Source of the DNA: Fluviirhizobium alvei
Lineage (GTDB): Bacteria > Pseudomonadota > Alphaproteobacteria > Rhizobiales > Rhizobiaceae
Reading direction: 5' to 3'
Length of the DNA: 64,000 nt
NCBI RefSeq assembly: GCF_030551875.1
Contig: NZ_JAUOZU010000008.1
Location: forward strand, 186,001-250,000
The translations under genes and the position numbers were made by a program. Below are positions 17,966 to 27,142 of this stretch, one piece after another (position 1 is the first letter of the stretch; every line of letters begins with the position of its first letter). The notes beneath the pieces are model-generated. The model did not search any database and was not told the origin of the DNA. It was given only the letters and a program-made list of their open reading frames with translations.

Positions 17966-19564
17966 ATGGGTAGCGACAATAACCAGACCGTACTGCATTT
18001 CCACGGCGCCTCCGGCACTGTGACAGGCTCGAACTTTCTGCTGGAGAGCGGCGGTTTTCGTATCCTGATCGATTGCGGAATGTTTCAGGGTTCGAAAACG
18101 GAAAAGGAGCTGAATTACCGCCAGTTCCCCTATGATGTGACCGAACTCGATGCGGTCATCCTCACCCACGCCCATATCGATCATTCGGGACTCATCCCCA
18201 AGCTCGCGAAAGCCGGCTATGCGGGACCGATCTATGCGACCCCGGCAACGATCGATCTCTGCTCGGTGATGCTGCCGGATTCCGGCCATATCCAGGAAAT
18301 GGAAGTCGAACAGCTCAACCGTCGCAATCGTCGTCGTGGTCGCGATGTGGTGGAGCCGATCTATACGGCCGATGATGCTGTTGAGGCATTGACTCTCTTC
18401 CGCCCGGCGGAACTGAAAAGCTGGACACGGATCTCGGACAGTCTCCGTTTCCGGTTCTGGAATGCCGGGCACCTTCTCGGTTCGGCATCGGTCGAGATCG
18501 AGTTGGGAGAAGGCGAAAACCGCAAGCGGTTCCTGTTCTCTGGCGATATCGGGCCGGAACATAAACTGCTTCAGCTCGATCCCGAAGCCCCCGCCGATAT
18601 CGACTATCTGATCTGCGAGAGCACCTATGGCGATACCGATCGCATCGATGCCAGCGAAGACAGCCGCCGCCGCGCATTGAAGGCCGTCATCTCCGAAGCC
18701 TTCAAACCGAACGGCGCGCTTCTCATTCCGTCTTTTGCGGTCGAACGCACGCAGGAACTGCTTGCCGATCTCGTCTGGCTGATGGAGCGGCATGAAATTC
18801 CCGAATGCCCGATCGTCATCGATTCACCCCTGGCGACCAAGGCTAGCCGCATCTTCTTCAACCATGCCGGCGAGCTTGAGGATGGCGGTCTGCTCAAGCG
18901 CGCCATGAATTCCCGCAATGTCCGTTTCACGGAATCTGTCGAACAGTCGAAGGCGATCGATTTCATGAAGGGCTTCCACATCGTCATTGCCGCCAGCGGC
19001 ATGTGCGAGGCAGGTCGTATCCGGCATCGACTCAAAAACTGGCTGTGGCGTGAGGAGGGGACGGTGCTCCTGGTCGGCTACCAGGCGCAGGGCACGCTTG
19101 GCCGTATCCTCGAGCAGGGTGCGGAAACCGTCCGCATCCAGGGCGATGAAATCACGGTCCGCGCCCGCATCCGTACGCTCGAACTCTATAGTGGTCATGC
19201 CGATGGGCCCGAACTGGCCCAATGGGTCAGGCAACGGATGCCGGTCAGGAAGGGTGTCTTTCTCGTCCATGGCGAACAGGAGGCACTTGTGGCCATGCGC
19301 GCCCGCGTTGCCGAGATCCTGCCGGCCGATCACATCTTCATTCCCCGTATCGATTCGGCTTTTGAACTGACCGACACCGGCGCCCGGGACATTTCCGAAC
19401 TCGCGCCACCGCCGCGCCTCGATCCCGGACAGCCCGGTCATCGCGATTGGCATAACGATTACCAGAACCTGCTTCTCGATCTGCAGGAACAGCTGAAAAG
19501 AGCCGCTGACGACAAGGCGAAGGCGGCAGTCATCCGCAAGATCCGCAAGGCCTTGATGGAGTGA
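17966..19564 (+). CDS. Beta-CASP metallo-beta-lactamase fold nuclease (RNA-processing exonuclease family)
   Basis: A 532-residue protein. The MBL domain has HAHIDHSG (His68, His70, Asp72, His73) plus WNAGHLLGS and FSGDIG. The beta-CASP insert includes LLIPSFAVERTQELL, and ASGMCEAGRIRHRL and YSGHADG complete motifs A-C. Family members (CPSF73/Ysh1-like; bacterial COG1236) act on RNA as endo- or exonucleases. The specific RNA target is unknown. The acidic/basic C-terminal tail (about 490-532) is likely coiled. The ribosome site AGTGAGGAG is close to the start region. Confidence 0.92.
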   Translation: MGSDNNQTVLHFHGASGTVTGSNFLLESGGFRILIDCGMFQGSKTEKELNYRQFPYDVTELDAVILTHAHIDHSGLIPKLAKAGYAGPIYATPATIDLCSVMLPDSGHIQEMEVEQLNRRNRRRGRDVVEPIYTADDAVEALTLFRPAELKSWTRISDSLRFRFWNAGHLLGSASVEIELGEGENRKRFLFSGDIGPEHKLLQLDPEAPADIDYLICESTYGDTDRIDASEDSRRRALKAVISEAFKPNGALLIPSFAVERTQELLADLVWLMERHEIPECPIVIDSPLATKASRIFFNHAGELEDGGLLKRAMNSRNVRFTESVEQSKAIDFMKGFHIVIAASGMCEAGRIRHRLKNWLWREEGTVLLVGYQAQGTLGRILEQGAETVRIQGDEITVRARIRTLELYSGHADGPELAQWVRQRMPVRKGVFLVHGEQEALVAMRARVAEILPADHIFIPRIDSAFELTDTGARDISELAPPPRLDPGQPGHRDWHNDYQNLLLDLQEQLKRAADDKAKAAVIRKIRKALME

Positions 19565-19719
19565 CCAGCGCAGGCAACCGTACGGGGGTTGGGCGAAAAG
19601 GGCAGGCGAAATTGCCGCAGCCTGCGTGGTTCAATCGATCGGAGCATTGCTTTCGACGGTGCGCCTGCCTATGACATCCGTAAAGAATTCAAAGCAATAA
19701 TCGTCAGGAGGAAATTGAC

Positions 19720-20673
19720 ATGCGCGCTTTGCTCATCGCTCTCGCCGCTGCGACAGCACTGATCATGCCGGCCAAGGCAGAGGAAGTCACCGTTGCGGTG
19801 ACGGCAATCGTCGAACATCCGGCGCTCGATGCCGCCCGTGACGGTGTCAAGGCAGCCCTTGCCGAAGCCGGGTACAAGGAAGGCGAAAACCTGAAGTTCG
19901 TCTATGAATCGGCCCAGGGCAACCCCGGTACCGCCGCGCAGATCGCTCGCCAGTTCATCGGCGAGGCTCCGAGCGTCATCGTTCCGATTTCCACGCCGTC
20001 GGCCCAGGCCGTCGTTGCCGCCACCCGTGACATTCCGGTCGTCTTCACCGCAGTGTCCGATCCGGTCGGCGCACAGCTCGTCAAGAGCATGGAAGAACCG
20101 GGCGGCAATGTCACCGGTCTGTCGGACATGTCGCCGGTCGTCGGCCATGTCGCGCTGATCAAGGAAATCACCCCGAACGCAAAGTCGGTGGGCTTTGTCT
20201 ACAATTCCGCCGAAGCAAATTCGGTTGCGACCCTGCTTGCCTTCAAGGCGGCAGCAGAAAAGGCCGGCCTGACGGTGGTCGAATCGGTAGCGACCAAATC
20301 GGCTGAAGTGCAGGGAGCAACGCGCTCGCTCGTCGGTCGTGCCGATGTCATCTATATCCCGACCGACAACACGATCGTTTCGGCGCTCGAAGCTGCCGTC
20401 GGCGTTGCCGAAGAGGCAAAGATCCCGCTTTATGCCGGCGATACGGATTCAGTGAAGCGTGGCGCGGTTGCCGCCCTCGGCTTCAACTATTTCGATATCG
20501 GCAAGCAGACCGGTGCCGTCGTGGTGCGGGTTCTCAAGGGCGAAGCTCCGGGTTCGATCCCGGTTCGCGTTGCCGAAGGCACCGATCTCGTGATCAACAA
20601 GAAGGCTGCTGCCAAGATGGGCGTGACCTTCCCGGAAGCCGTGCTGAAGCGCGCCACCAGCACCATCGAATAA
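19720..20673 (+). CDS. ABC transporter substrate-binding protein (PF04392 family)
   Basis: A 317-residue periplasmic binding protein. The signal peptide MRALLIALAAATALIMPAKA ends at an AKA-E cleavage site. The fold motifs (VTVAVTAIVEHPALDAARDGVKAAL, PTDNTIVSALEAAVGVAEEAKIPLYAGD) match the TrpX/PF04392 group that pairs with short permeases and one ATPase. Related Gram-positive systems import tryptophan or tyrosine-like ligands; here the ligand is not established. The ribosome site AGGAGG is present upstream. It is the first gene of the SBP-permease-ATPase operon. Confidence 0.92.
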   Translation: MRALLIALAAATALIMPAKAEEVTVAVTAIVEHPALDAARDGVKAALAEAGYKEGENLKFVYESAQGNPGTAAQIARQFIGEAPSVIVPISTPSAQAVVAATRDIPVVFTAVSDPVGAQLVKSMEEPGGNVTGLSDMSPVVGHVALIKEITPNAKSVGFVYNSAEANSVATLLAFKAAAEKAGLTVVESVATKSAEVQGATRSLVGRADVIYIPTDNTIVSALEAAVGVAEEAKIPLYAGDTDSVKRGAVAALGFNYFDIGKQTGAVVVRVLKGEAPGSIPVRVAEGTDLVINKKAAAKMGVTFPEAVLKRATSTIE

Positions 20674-20710
20674 ACGGAATGGCCCGGTTCTAAACTCCGG
20701 GGCAGACCCT

Positions 20711-20737
20711 TGCCGCATCTCTCAACGGGATGCGGCA
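20711..20737 (+). other. Intergenic stem-loop between substrate-binding protein and permease genes
   Basis: TGCCGCAT (20711-20718) pairs perfectly with ATGCGGCA (20730-20737). It lacks a T run. In many ABC operons such a hairpin protects the 3' end of the binding-protein message, so that this subunit is made in excess over the membrane subunits. The position here fits that use. Confidence 0.55.
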
Positions 20738-20759
20738 AAGACCTATAGGACATTCTGAC

Positions 20760-21635
20760 GTGAGCCAAATCGCTTTCTGGGGCGCTGTCGAACTGGGGCT
20801 GGTTTTCGCCTTTGTCGCCATCGGCGTCTATCTCGCATTCCGGGTTCTCGATTTTCCCGATCTGACGGTCGATGGATCGTTCCCGCTCGGCGCCGCTGTG
20901 GCCGCCGTCATGATCATCGCCGGGCTCAATCCCTGGCTTGCGACTGCGATCGCCATGGTCGCGGGTTCGGTGGCCGGGCTGGTGACGGCAACGCTGAATG
21001 TGAAATTCAAGATCCTCAACCTTCTGGCCTCGATCCTGACGATGATTGCGCTTTTCTCGGTCAATCTCCGCGTCATGGGCAAGCCGAATGTGGCCCTTCT
21101 CAATCAGGAAACCATGCTGACGCCTTTCTATGGCCAGGGCATTCCCGATTATCTGACGCGGCCGCTGTTCATCGGCATTCTCGCCGTTATCGTTGTGCTG
21201 GTGATCTGGCGTTTTCTGGAAAGCGATGCCGGGCTTGCGATGCGGGCCACAGGCACCAATGCGCGGATGGCGCGGGCGCAAGGAATCGAAACCGGCTTCC
21301 AGATCTATCTAGGCATTGCGCTTTCCAATGCGCTGGTGGCGCTCGGCGGCGCTCTCTTTGCCCAAACCAATGGCTTTGCCGATGTGACGGCCGGCGTCGG
21401 AACGATCGTGGTCGGCCTTGCCGCGGTGATCGTCGGCGAAACGCTGTTTGGAAATCGCGGCCTGCTCGTCGCGCTCATCGGCTGTGTGGTGGGCTCGATC
21501 CTCTACCGTATCGCGATCCAGGTGGCGCTTTCGACCGACATTCTCGGTCTCGAAGCCTCCGATCTCAATCTCGTGACCGCGGTTCTGGTGGCGATCGCCC
21601 TCATTCTGCCGCGCCTGCGTCGGGGAGGTGCCTGA
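20760..21635 (+). CDS. ABC transporter permease (partner of the PF04392 binding protein)
   Basis: A 291-residue permease with about eight to nine membrane segments and the LIV-family-like signature RATGTNARMARAQGI in a cytoplasmic loop. The start is taken as GTG 20760 (MSQIAFWGAV) behind TAGGA. The in-frame ATG at 20730 lies inside the stem-loop and would make a hydrophilic N-terminal extension. The stop overlaps the ATPase start by one base (TGATG), implying tight coupling. Confidence 0.9.
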   Translation: MSQIAFWGAVELGLVFAFVAIGVYLAFRVLDFPDLTVDGSFPLGAAVAAVMIIAGLNPWLATAIAMVAGSVAGLVTATLNVKFKILNLLASILTMIALFSVNLRVMGKPNVALLNQETMLTPFYGQGIPDYLTRPLFIGILAVIVVLVIWRFLESDAGLAMRATGTNARMARAQGIETGFQIYLGIALSNALVALGGALFAQTNGFADVTAGVGTIVVGLAAVIVGETLFGNRGLLVALIGCVVGSILYRIAIQVALSTDILGLEASDLNLVTAVLVAIALILPRLRRGGA

Positions 21636-22429
21636 TGATTTCCGTCGAAAAATGCAAGGTCGTCTTCGGCCGCGGCACACCGCTCGAAAAGACGGCTCTC
21701 AATGGTGTCGGCCTGACCATCGACACCGGCTCCTTCGTGACTGTGATCGGTTCGAACGGTGCGGGAAAATCGACGCTTCTCAGCGTGCTAGCCGGCGATA
21801 TCCTGCCGAGCGAAGGCAAGGTGACGATCGGTGGTCAGGATGTGACCCGCAAGCCGACCGCTCGCCGCGCCGGTCTCGTGGCGCGCGTTTTCCAGGATCC
21901 GCTCGCCGGCAGCTGCGGCCCGCTGTCGATTGAGGAAAACCTCGCGCTTGCTTATATGCGAGGAAAGCGGCGCGGGCTAGGTCCGTCGCTCGGCGGCAAA
22001 CGGCGCGATTATTTCCGTGACAGGATTGCAGCCCTCAAGCTCGGGCTCGAAAACCGCATGGCGGACCGGATGGATCTGTTGTCGGGCGGCCAGCGTCAGG
22101 CCGTGTCGCTGGTCATGGCAACGCTTTCCGGATCCGAGGTGCTGTTGCTGGACGAGCATACGGCAGCGCTTGATCCCGGCATGGCCGAGTTCATCATGGA
22201 ACTCACGCAGTCGATCGTTGCCGAACGCAAGATGACGACCATGATGGTGACCCATTCGATGCGGCAGGCGCTGGATTTCGGCAGCCGAACGATCATGCTG
22301 CATGGTGGCGAGATCGTCCTTGATGTTGCCGGCGACAGTCGCAAGGACATGCAGGTGGAAGACCTGATTGCCATGTTCCGCAAGATTCGCGGCCAGACGC
22401 TCGATGATGACGCGCTTCTGATCGGATGA
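21635..22429 (+). CDS. ABC transporter ATP-binding protein
   Basis: A 264-residue ABC ATPase. Walker A is GSNGAGKST at residues 39-47, the Q-loop region is ARVFQDP, the signature is LLSGGQRQAVSL, Walker B is EVLLLDEHTAALDP, and the H-loop is MVTHSM. It energises import with the permease and binding protein upstream. The ATG overlaps the permease stop and is preceded by GGGGAGG. The operon ends at the terminator at 22434. Confidence 0.94.
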   Translation: MISVEKCKVVFGRGTPLEKTALNGVGLTIDTGSFVTVIGSNGAGKSTLLSVLAGDILPSEGKVTIGGQDVTRKPTARRAGLVARVFQDPLAGSCGPLSIEENLALAYMRGKRRGLGPSLGGKRRDYFRDRIAALKLGLENRMADRMDLLSGGQRQAVSLVMATLSGSEVLLLDEHTAALDPGMAEFIMELTQSIVAERKMTTMMVTHSMRQALDFGSRTIMLHGGEIVLDVAGDSRKDMQVEDLIAMFRKIRGQTLDDDALLIG

Positions 22430-22433
22430 TTTG

Positions 22434-22464
22434 AAAAATGGCTCCGTCGGGAGCCATTTTTTTT
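22434..22464 (+). terminator. Rho-independent terminator of the ABC operon
   Basis: AAATGGCTCC (22436-22445) pairs with GGAGCCATTT (22450-22459) around GTCG. The 3' arm extends into a run of eight T. It lies 6 bases after the ATPase stop. Confidence 0.9.
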
Positions 22465-22549
22465 CGAGGACCATGTCGATCTGCTTGCATTCCGGTCGTT
22501 ATCGGTCACCAATCGCAATCACGCGATTGCCTTGACGAAGGGAATGATC

Positions 22550-22903
22550 ATGAAATTCATGGCTTTGATTTATAACGACCCCACCACCATGACACCTCCG
22601 GGCACGCCGGATTTCGGCAAGATGATGGAGGGTTACCGCATTGCCAATGAGACCTACCATCGCGACGGCGTCTATGTGAGCGGTGATGCGCTGCAGGGGG
22701 CTTCCACTGCCACCACCATTCGCGTCCGCAACGGCAAGACCGAAAGCATGGATGGCCCGTTTGCCGAAAGCAAGGAACAGCTCGCGGGCTTCTATATTCT
22801 CGACTGCAAGGACCTCGATGAGGCGATCCGCTATGCGTCGCTGATCCCGGGTGCGGCATCGGGCGCTGTCGAACTCCGGCCGGTGATGGTCTTTGACCGT
22901 TGA
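22550..22903 (+). CDS. DGPF/YCII-related domain protein, partner of ECF42 sigma factor
   Basis: A 117-residue protein (MKFMALIYND). It contains the motif SMDGPFAESKEQLAGFYILDCKDLDEAI, the DGPF signature of the YCII-related family. Genes of this family sit next to ECF42-group sigma factors across bacteria. Their biochemical role is unknown, and the sigma factor is thought to control them. The start is ATG 22550, with GAAGGG about 7 bases upstream; ATG 22544 is too close to it. Its stop overlaps the start of the sigma gene. Confidence 0.9.
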   Translation: MKFMALIYNDPTTMTPPGTPDFGKMMEGYRIANETYHRDGVYVSGDALQGASTATTIRVRNGKTESMDGPFAESKEQLAGFYILDCKDLDEAIRYASLIPGAASGAVELRPVMVFDR

Positions 22904-24162
22904 GTGACGCTATGCCGGCGGCGTCCTCTGTACAGGCGGCGATCGAATCCATCACGCGCCATGACTGGGGACGTCTGCTTTCAGGTTTGGTCGGCAGCCT
23001 CGGTGATTTTCAGCTTGCCGAGGACAGCCTCCAGGATGCCCTGGAATCAGCTTTGCGCCACTGGAGCCGGAACGGGCTTCCGGTGGCACCGCATGCCTGG
23101 CTGATGAAGACGGCCAAGCGCAAGGCGATCGACCGTCTCCGGCGCGCTGCAAACTTTCAGTCGAAGACGACGGCGATCGCCCATCTGATTGAAATCGAAA
23201 ACAGTGCGCCGGACTGGGACGATCCCGATCCGATCGAGGATGAGCGCCTGAAGCTGATCTTCACCTGCTGTCATCCTGCGATCGACCGCAAGACGGCCAT
23301 GGCGCTGACCTTGCGTTCGGTCTGCGGCCTGACGACGGATGAGATTGCCGATGCCTTTCTCGACAGTTCCGATGCGATGGCGCAGAGGCTGGTCCGGGCT
23401 CGCCACAAGATCGCCAAGGCCGGCATTACCTATGCGGTTCCCGGTCCGGAGGGCTGGGCCGATCGGCTGGAAAGCGTGCTCGGCGTCATCTATCTCCTTT
23501 TTAACGAAGGCTATGCTTCATCGGGAGAGAATTACATTCGCGGTGAACTCTGTAGCGAAGCGATCCGGTTGGGCAAGCTTTTGGCGGCGCTTTGTCCGGA
23601 TGAAGCGGAAGTCGAGGGATTGCTGGCGCTGATGCTGCTGCACGAAGCGCGCCGCCCGGCCCGGCTGAGCGCCGATGGCGCCTTCCGCTCCCTTGAGGAA
23701 CAGGACCGTTCGCTATGGCAACATGATAGGATTGCCGAAGCGATCCGGATGCTGGAACAGGCGCTGCGCCGGGGCCGCGCCGGGAGCTATCAGCTTCAGG
23801 CCGCCATCATTGCCATTCACGCTGAAGCGGCGGATTTCGCTTCGACCGACTGGCGTCAGATCGTGCTCATCTATGATCGGTTGCTCGAACTCTCGCCCAA
23901 CCCCGTCTTCCGGCTCAACCGCATCGTGGCGCTCTCCTATGCCTTCGATCCCCGGTTCGTCCTCGAGGCGCTCAATGGGCTTGCAGAATCGCTTGCCGAC
24001 TATCAGCCCTATCATGCGGTCAGGGCCGACCTCTTCGGCCGCGCCGGCCAACCGGAGGAAGCGCGCGCTGCCTACGATCGGGCGATCGCGCTCAGCGCAT
24101 CGCCGGCCGAGCAGGCCTTTCTCAGCCGCAAACGTGACGCGCTCACCGCGCCTGGGTCATGA
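22900..24162 (+). CDS. ECF42-type RNA polymerase sigma factor with C-terminal TPR-like extension
   Basis: About 420 residues. Sigma region 2 is near the N-terminus (LAEDSLQDALESALRHW ... LMKTAKRKAIDRLRR). Region 4 is VCGLTTDEIADAFLDSSDAMAQRLVRARHKI. A long helical C-terminal domain follows (GYASSGENYIRGELCSEAIRL onward), ending in TPR-like repeats. This long C-terminus defines the ECF42 group, which lacks an anti-sigma factor. The TTG at 22900 overlaps the DGPF stop; ATG 22912 is the alternative. The 3' end overlaps the convergent LysE gene by 20 bases. Confidence 0.92.
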   Translation: MSDAMPAASSVQAAIESITRHDWGRLLSGLVGSLGDFQLAEDSLQDALESALRHWSRNGLPVAPHAWLMKTAKRKAIDRLRRAANFQSKTTAIAHLIEIENSAPDWDDPDPIEDERLKLIFTCCHPAIDRKTAMALTLRSVCGLTTDEIADAFLDSSDAMAQRLVRARHKIAKAGITYAVPGPEGWADRLESVLGVIYLLFNEGYASSGENYIRGELCSEAIRLGKLLAALCPDEAEVEGLLALMLLHEARRPARLSADGAFRSLEEQDRSLWQHDRIAEAIRMLEQALRRGRAGSYQLQAAIIAIHAEAADFASTDWRQIVLIYDRLLELSPNPVFRLNRIVALSYAFDPRFVLEALNGLAESLADYQPYHAVRADLFGRAGQPEEARAAYDRAIALSASPAEQAFLSRKRDALTAPGS

Positions 24163-24787
24163 AGATCTTGACGGCAAAGAGCGAAAAGACACCGGCAAAG
24201 GTATAGTCGATGCCACGCAGGACCTTGCGGTTGGCCGCCAGCCAGACCGCGAGCTTTTCCGCTGTCAGCACGATGATCAGATTGACCGGCATGCCCACCA
24301 GGATGAACCAGCCGCCGAGGAACAGCAGCTTGCCGGTGACATGCGGGTCCGACGCGTTCACGAATTGCGGCAGGAAGGTCATGAAGAAGATGATGACCTT
24401 CGGGTTCATCAAGTTGATCATGAAGCCCGAGAGGAAGTTGGCGAGCCCCGACTTGGCAGGTCCATCGGCCTTCTTCACCGAAAGGCTCGATCCGTTGCGG
24501 ATCGCCTGGATGGCGAGCCAGACGAGATAGCCGGCGCCACCGGTTTTCAGGATCATGAAGGCAGTCGGTGAGGCGATGATGAGAGCGGAAATGCCGAAGG
24601 CAACCAGCATCGTGTGAATGACGATCCCTGAGGAGGTGCCGAGCACCACCATGATGCCGCCAGCCTTGCCGTCGGAAAGCGCACGGCTGATCGAGATGGT
24701 CATGTCCGGTCCGGGCGTGATGGCGAGAATCCAGCACATGCCCGTGAAAGTGATCAGCGTGGCGAGGCTGGGCAGGAATTCGAACAT
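24143..24787 (-). CDS. LysE/RhtB family amino-acid exporter
   Basis: A 214-residue integral membrane protein with about six helices. The family signature is AITPGPDMTISISRALSDGKAGG near residue 25, and NLMNPKVIIFFMTFLPQF is the conserved middle motif. Members export lysine, homoserine, threonine or related compounds; the substrate is not predictable here. The start MFEFLPSLATL is at 24787, four bases after the stop of the SDR gene, so the two form an operon. The longer open frame to 24952 overlaps the SDR gene and is rejected. Confidence 0.92.
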   Translation of the reverse strand: MFEFLPSLATLITFTGMCWILAITPGPDMTISISRALSDGKAGGIMVVLGTSSGIVIHTMLVAFGISALIIASPTAFMILKTGGAGYLVWLAIQAIRNGSSLSVKKADGPAKSGLANFLSGFMINLMNPKVIIFFMTFLPQFVNASDPHVTGKLLFLGGWFILVGMPVNLIIVLTAEKLAVWLAANRKVLRGIDYTFAGVFSLFAVKIFMTQAR

Positions 24788-24791
24788 GCTC

Positions 24792-25655
24792 TCAATCCTT
24801 GTCGACGAATGACTTGAAACGGTCGGCGTAATCCGCATGCCAGCGGCTGAGGGGCGGGCGGTTTTCGATAATGTCGTGGGCAGCCCAGAAAATCCGCTTC
24901 TCATCGAGCGCGCGGGGAACATCATTGTCCGGGCAGAGAATATAGAAATCACCGCGTGCCAGCGACGCCATCATGAAATCCACCGTCTGTTCCGGCGTCC
25001 AGGCGGCAGCCGGCTTCTCGCTGCGACCATTGGCGGTCAGCGATGTGAAGACGAAGCCCGGAATGAGCAGATGGGCCGAGACGGCGCAACCCGGTGCATT
25101 GCGCAGCTCATGTTCAAGCGCCTCAGTGAACACCTTCACGCCGGATTTGGCCGTGTTGTAGGCAGGATCGCCGGGCGGTGTGGTGATGCCCTGCTTGGAG
25201 CCGGTATTGACGATCACGGCACGTTCGCCATGCGCAAGCATTTTCGGCGCAAAGGTCCGCGACCCGTCGATGACGCCCCAGAGGTTGACGGCGAACACCC
25301 GCTCCCAGTTTTCGCGGGGGCCGAACAGCGCACTTCCCGGCTGGATGCCGGCATTGTTCATGACGAAATGGATCTTGCCGAAGCGGGCTTCCGCATCTTC
25401 AGCCAGCACTTCGATATCATCGAGCCGGCCGACATCGGTCGGAATGGCCGCCACAGCCTCATCGCCGCGCGGGCTGAGGGATGCGACCGATCGAGCCGCC
25501 TCATCCAGGCGTTCGCCGGCCAGATCGGCCAGCACGACATTCATACCGAGGCGTGCACATGTGCCTGCAGCGGCCAGCCCGATGCCCGAGGCGGCACCTG
25601 TGATGACAGCGGTGTTGCCTGTCTTGAATACCGGATGGATCTGGTCACTCGCCAT
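24792..25655 (-). CDS. Short-chain dehydrogenase/reductase
   Basis: A 287-residue SDR. The cofactor motif is TGAASGIG at about 20-27, NNAG is at about 100, and the catalytic Ser is in NTGSKQG and Tyr-Lys in YNTAKSG. The substrate is unknown. The start is ATG 25655 (MASDQIHPV) because GAGAGG precedes it; the in-frame ATG at 25670 has no ribosome site. It is followed directly by the LysE exporter gene and is divergent from argG. Confidence 0.9.
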   Translation of the reverse strand: MASDQIHPVFKTGNTAVITGAASGIGLAAAGTCARLGMNVVLADLAGERLDEAARSVASLSPRGDEAVAAIPTDVGRLDDIEVLAEDAEARFGKIHFVMNNAGIQPGSALFGPRENWERVFAVNLWGVIDGSRTFAPKMLAHGERAVIVNTGSKQGITTPPGDPAYNTAKSGVKVFTEALEHELRNAPGCAVSAHLLIPGFVFTSLTANGRSEKPAAAWTPEQTVDFMMASLARGDFYILCPDNDVPRALDEKRIFWAAHDIIENRPPLSRWHADYADRFKSFVDKD

Positions 25656-25833
25656 GTCTGCCTCTCCCATACGACTATGAGCGGTCTTTTACGCTTCCGG
25701 ACGGCGACAATCCAGTCGGCTGATTTCAATTTCGCCGTCAATCGCGGACCCGTTTGATCTTGCGCACTTGCAACTGTCGCCAATCGCGCTAAAAGACCGC
25801 TAACCCAACGGTTACAACGAACTGGAACATTCC

Positions 25834-27057
25834 ATGGCGCTCCCCAAAGACGTTAAAAAGGTCGTGCTTGCCTATTCCGGCGGTCTCGACACCTCGATCA
25901 TCCTGAAATGGCTGCAGACCGAACTCGGTGCCGAAGTCGTCACCTTCACCGCCGATCTCGGCCAGGGTGAAGAACTCGAGCCGGCCCGCAAGAAGGCCGA
26001 AATGCTGGGCATCAAGGAAATCTTCATCGAGGATGTCCGCGAGGAATTCGTTCGCGATTTCGTTTTCCCGATGTTCCGCGCCAATGCTGTCTATGAAGGC
26101 GTCTATCTGCTCGGCACCTCGATTGCGCGCCCGCTGATCTCCAAGCATCTGATCGATATCGCCAAGAAGACTGGTGCGGATGCGATTGCCCATGGCGCCA
26201 CCGGCAAGGGCAACGACCAGGTTCGTTTCGAACTGTCGGCCTATGCACTCAATCCGGATATCAAGATCATCGCTCCCTGGCGCGACTGGTCGTTCAAGAG
26301 CCGTACGGACCTGCTCGATTTCGCCGAGAAGAACCAGATCCCGGTCGCAAAGGACAAGAAGGGCGAAGCTCCTTTCTCGGTCGATGCCAACCTGCTGCAC
26401 TCCTCGTCCGAGGGCAAGGTTCTGGAAGATCCGAGCCAGGAAGCCCCGGAATATGTGCATATGCGCACCATTTCGCCGGAAGCTGCCCCCGACAAGGCTA
26501 CGATCATCAAGATCGGTTTTGAAAAGGGCGATGCCGTCTCGATCAATGGCGAGCGCCTATCGCCCGCAACGCTTCTCGCCAAGCTCAATGATCTCGGTCG
26601 TGACAATGGCATCGGCCGTCTCGACCTGGTCGAGAACCGCTTCGTCGGCATGAAGAGCCGCGGCGTCTATGAAACGCCCGGTGGCACCATCCTGCTCGCC
26701 GCCCATCGTGCGATCGAGTCGATCACGCTCGACCGCGGTGCAGCCCACCTCAAGGATGAGCTGATGCCGCGTTATGCCGAACTGATCTATTACGGCTTCT
26801 GGTTCTCGCCGGAACGCGAAATGCTGCAGGCCGCGATCGACCTCAGCCAGAAGAATGTCGAAGGCGAAGTGACGCTGAAGCTCTACAAGGGCAATGTCAT
26901 GGTCATTGGCCGTGAATCGGCGAAGTCGCTCTATTCCGACCAGCTGGTGACGTTCGAGGACGACCAGGGTGCCTACGACCAAAAGGATGCGGCCGGCTTC
27001 ATCAAGCTCAACGCACTGCGTCTGCGCACGCTCGCCAAGCGCAATCTCAAGGGCTGA
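25834..27057 (+). CDS. argG: Argininosuccinate synthase
   Basis: A 407-residue ArgG, joining citrulline and aspartate with ATP in arginine synthesis. The PP-loop AYSGGLDTS lies at about residues 13-21. [15 protein letters not shown], the APWRDW segment and [19 protein letters not shown] are all intact. The gene is monocistronic, with a terminator at 27081. argJ of the same pathway lies 14 kb upstream, so the pathway is not clustered. Confidence 0.98.
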   Translation: MALPKDVKKVVLAYSGGLDTSIILKWLQTELGAEVVTFTADLGQGEELEPARKKAEMLGIKEIFIEDVREEFVRDFVFPMFRANAVYEGVYLLGTSIARPLISKHLIDIAKKTGADAIAHGATGKGNDQVRFELSAYALNPDIKIIAPWRDWSFKSRTDLLDFAEKNQIPVAKDKKGEAPFSVDANLLHSSSEGKVLEDPSQEAPEYVHMRTISPEAAPDKATIIKIGFEKGDAVSINGERLSPATLLAKLNDLGRDNGIGRLDLVENRFVGMKSRGVYETPGGTILLAAHRAIESITLDRGAAHLKDELMPRYAELIYYGFWFSPEREMLQAAIDLSQKNVEGEVTLKLYKGNVMVIGRESAKSLYSDQLVTFEDDQGAYDQKDAAGFIKLNALRLRTLAKRNLKG

Positions 27058-27080
27058 GCGCGGCCTGATCCAGACTGTCA

Positions 27081-27109
27081 AAGCGGCGGGCCCCAGGGTC
27101 CGCCGTTTT
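27081..27109 (+). terminator. Rho-independent terminator of argG
   Basis: CGGCGG (27084-27089) pairs with CCGCCG (27100-27105), with partial pairing inside the loop. It is preceded by AAG and followed by TTTT. Confidence 0.8.
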
Positions 27110-27142
27110 CATATGTGCATGTGGGATAATGCGTTTTTCGGT

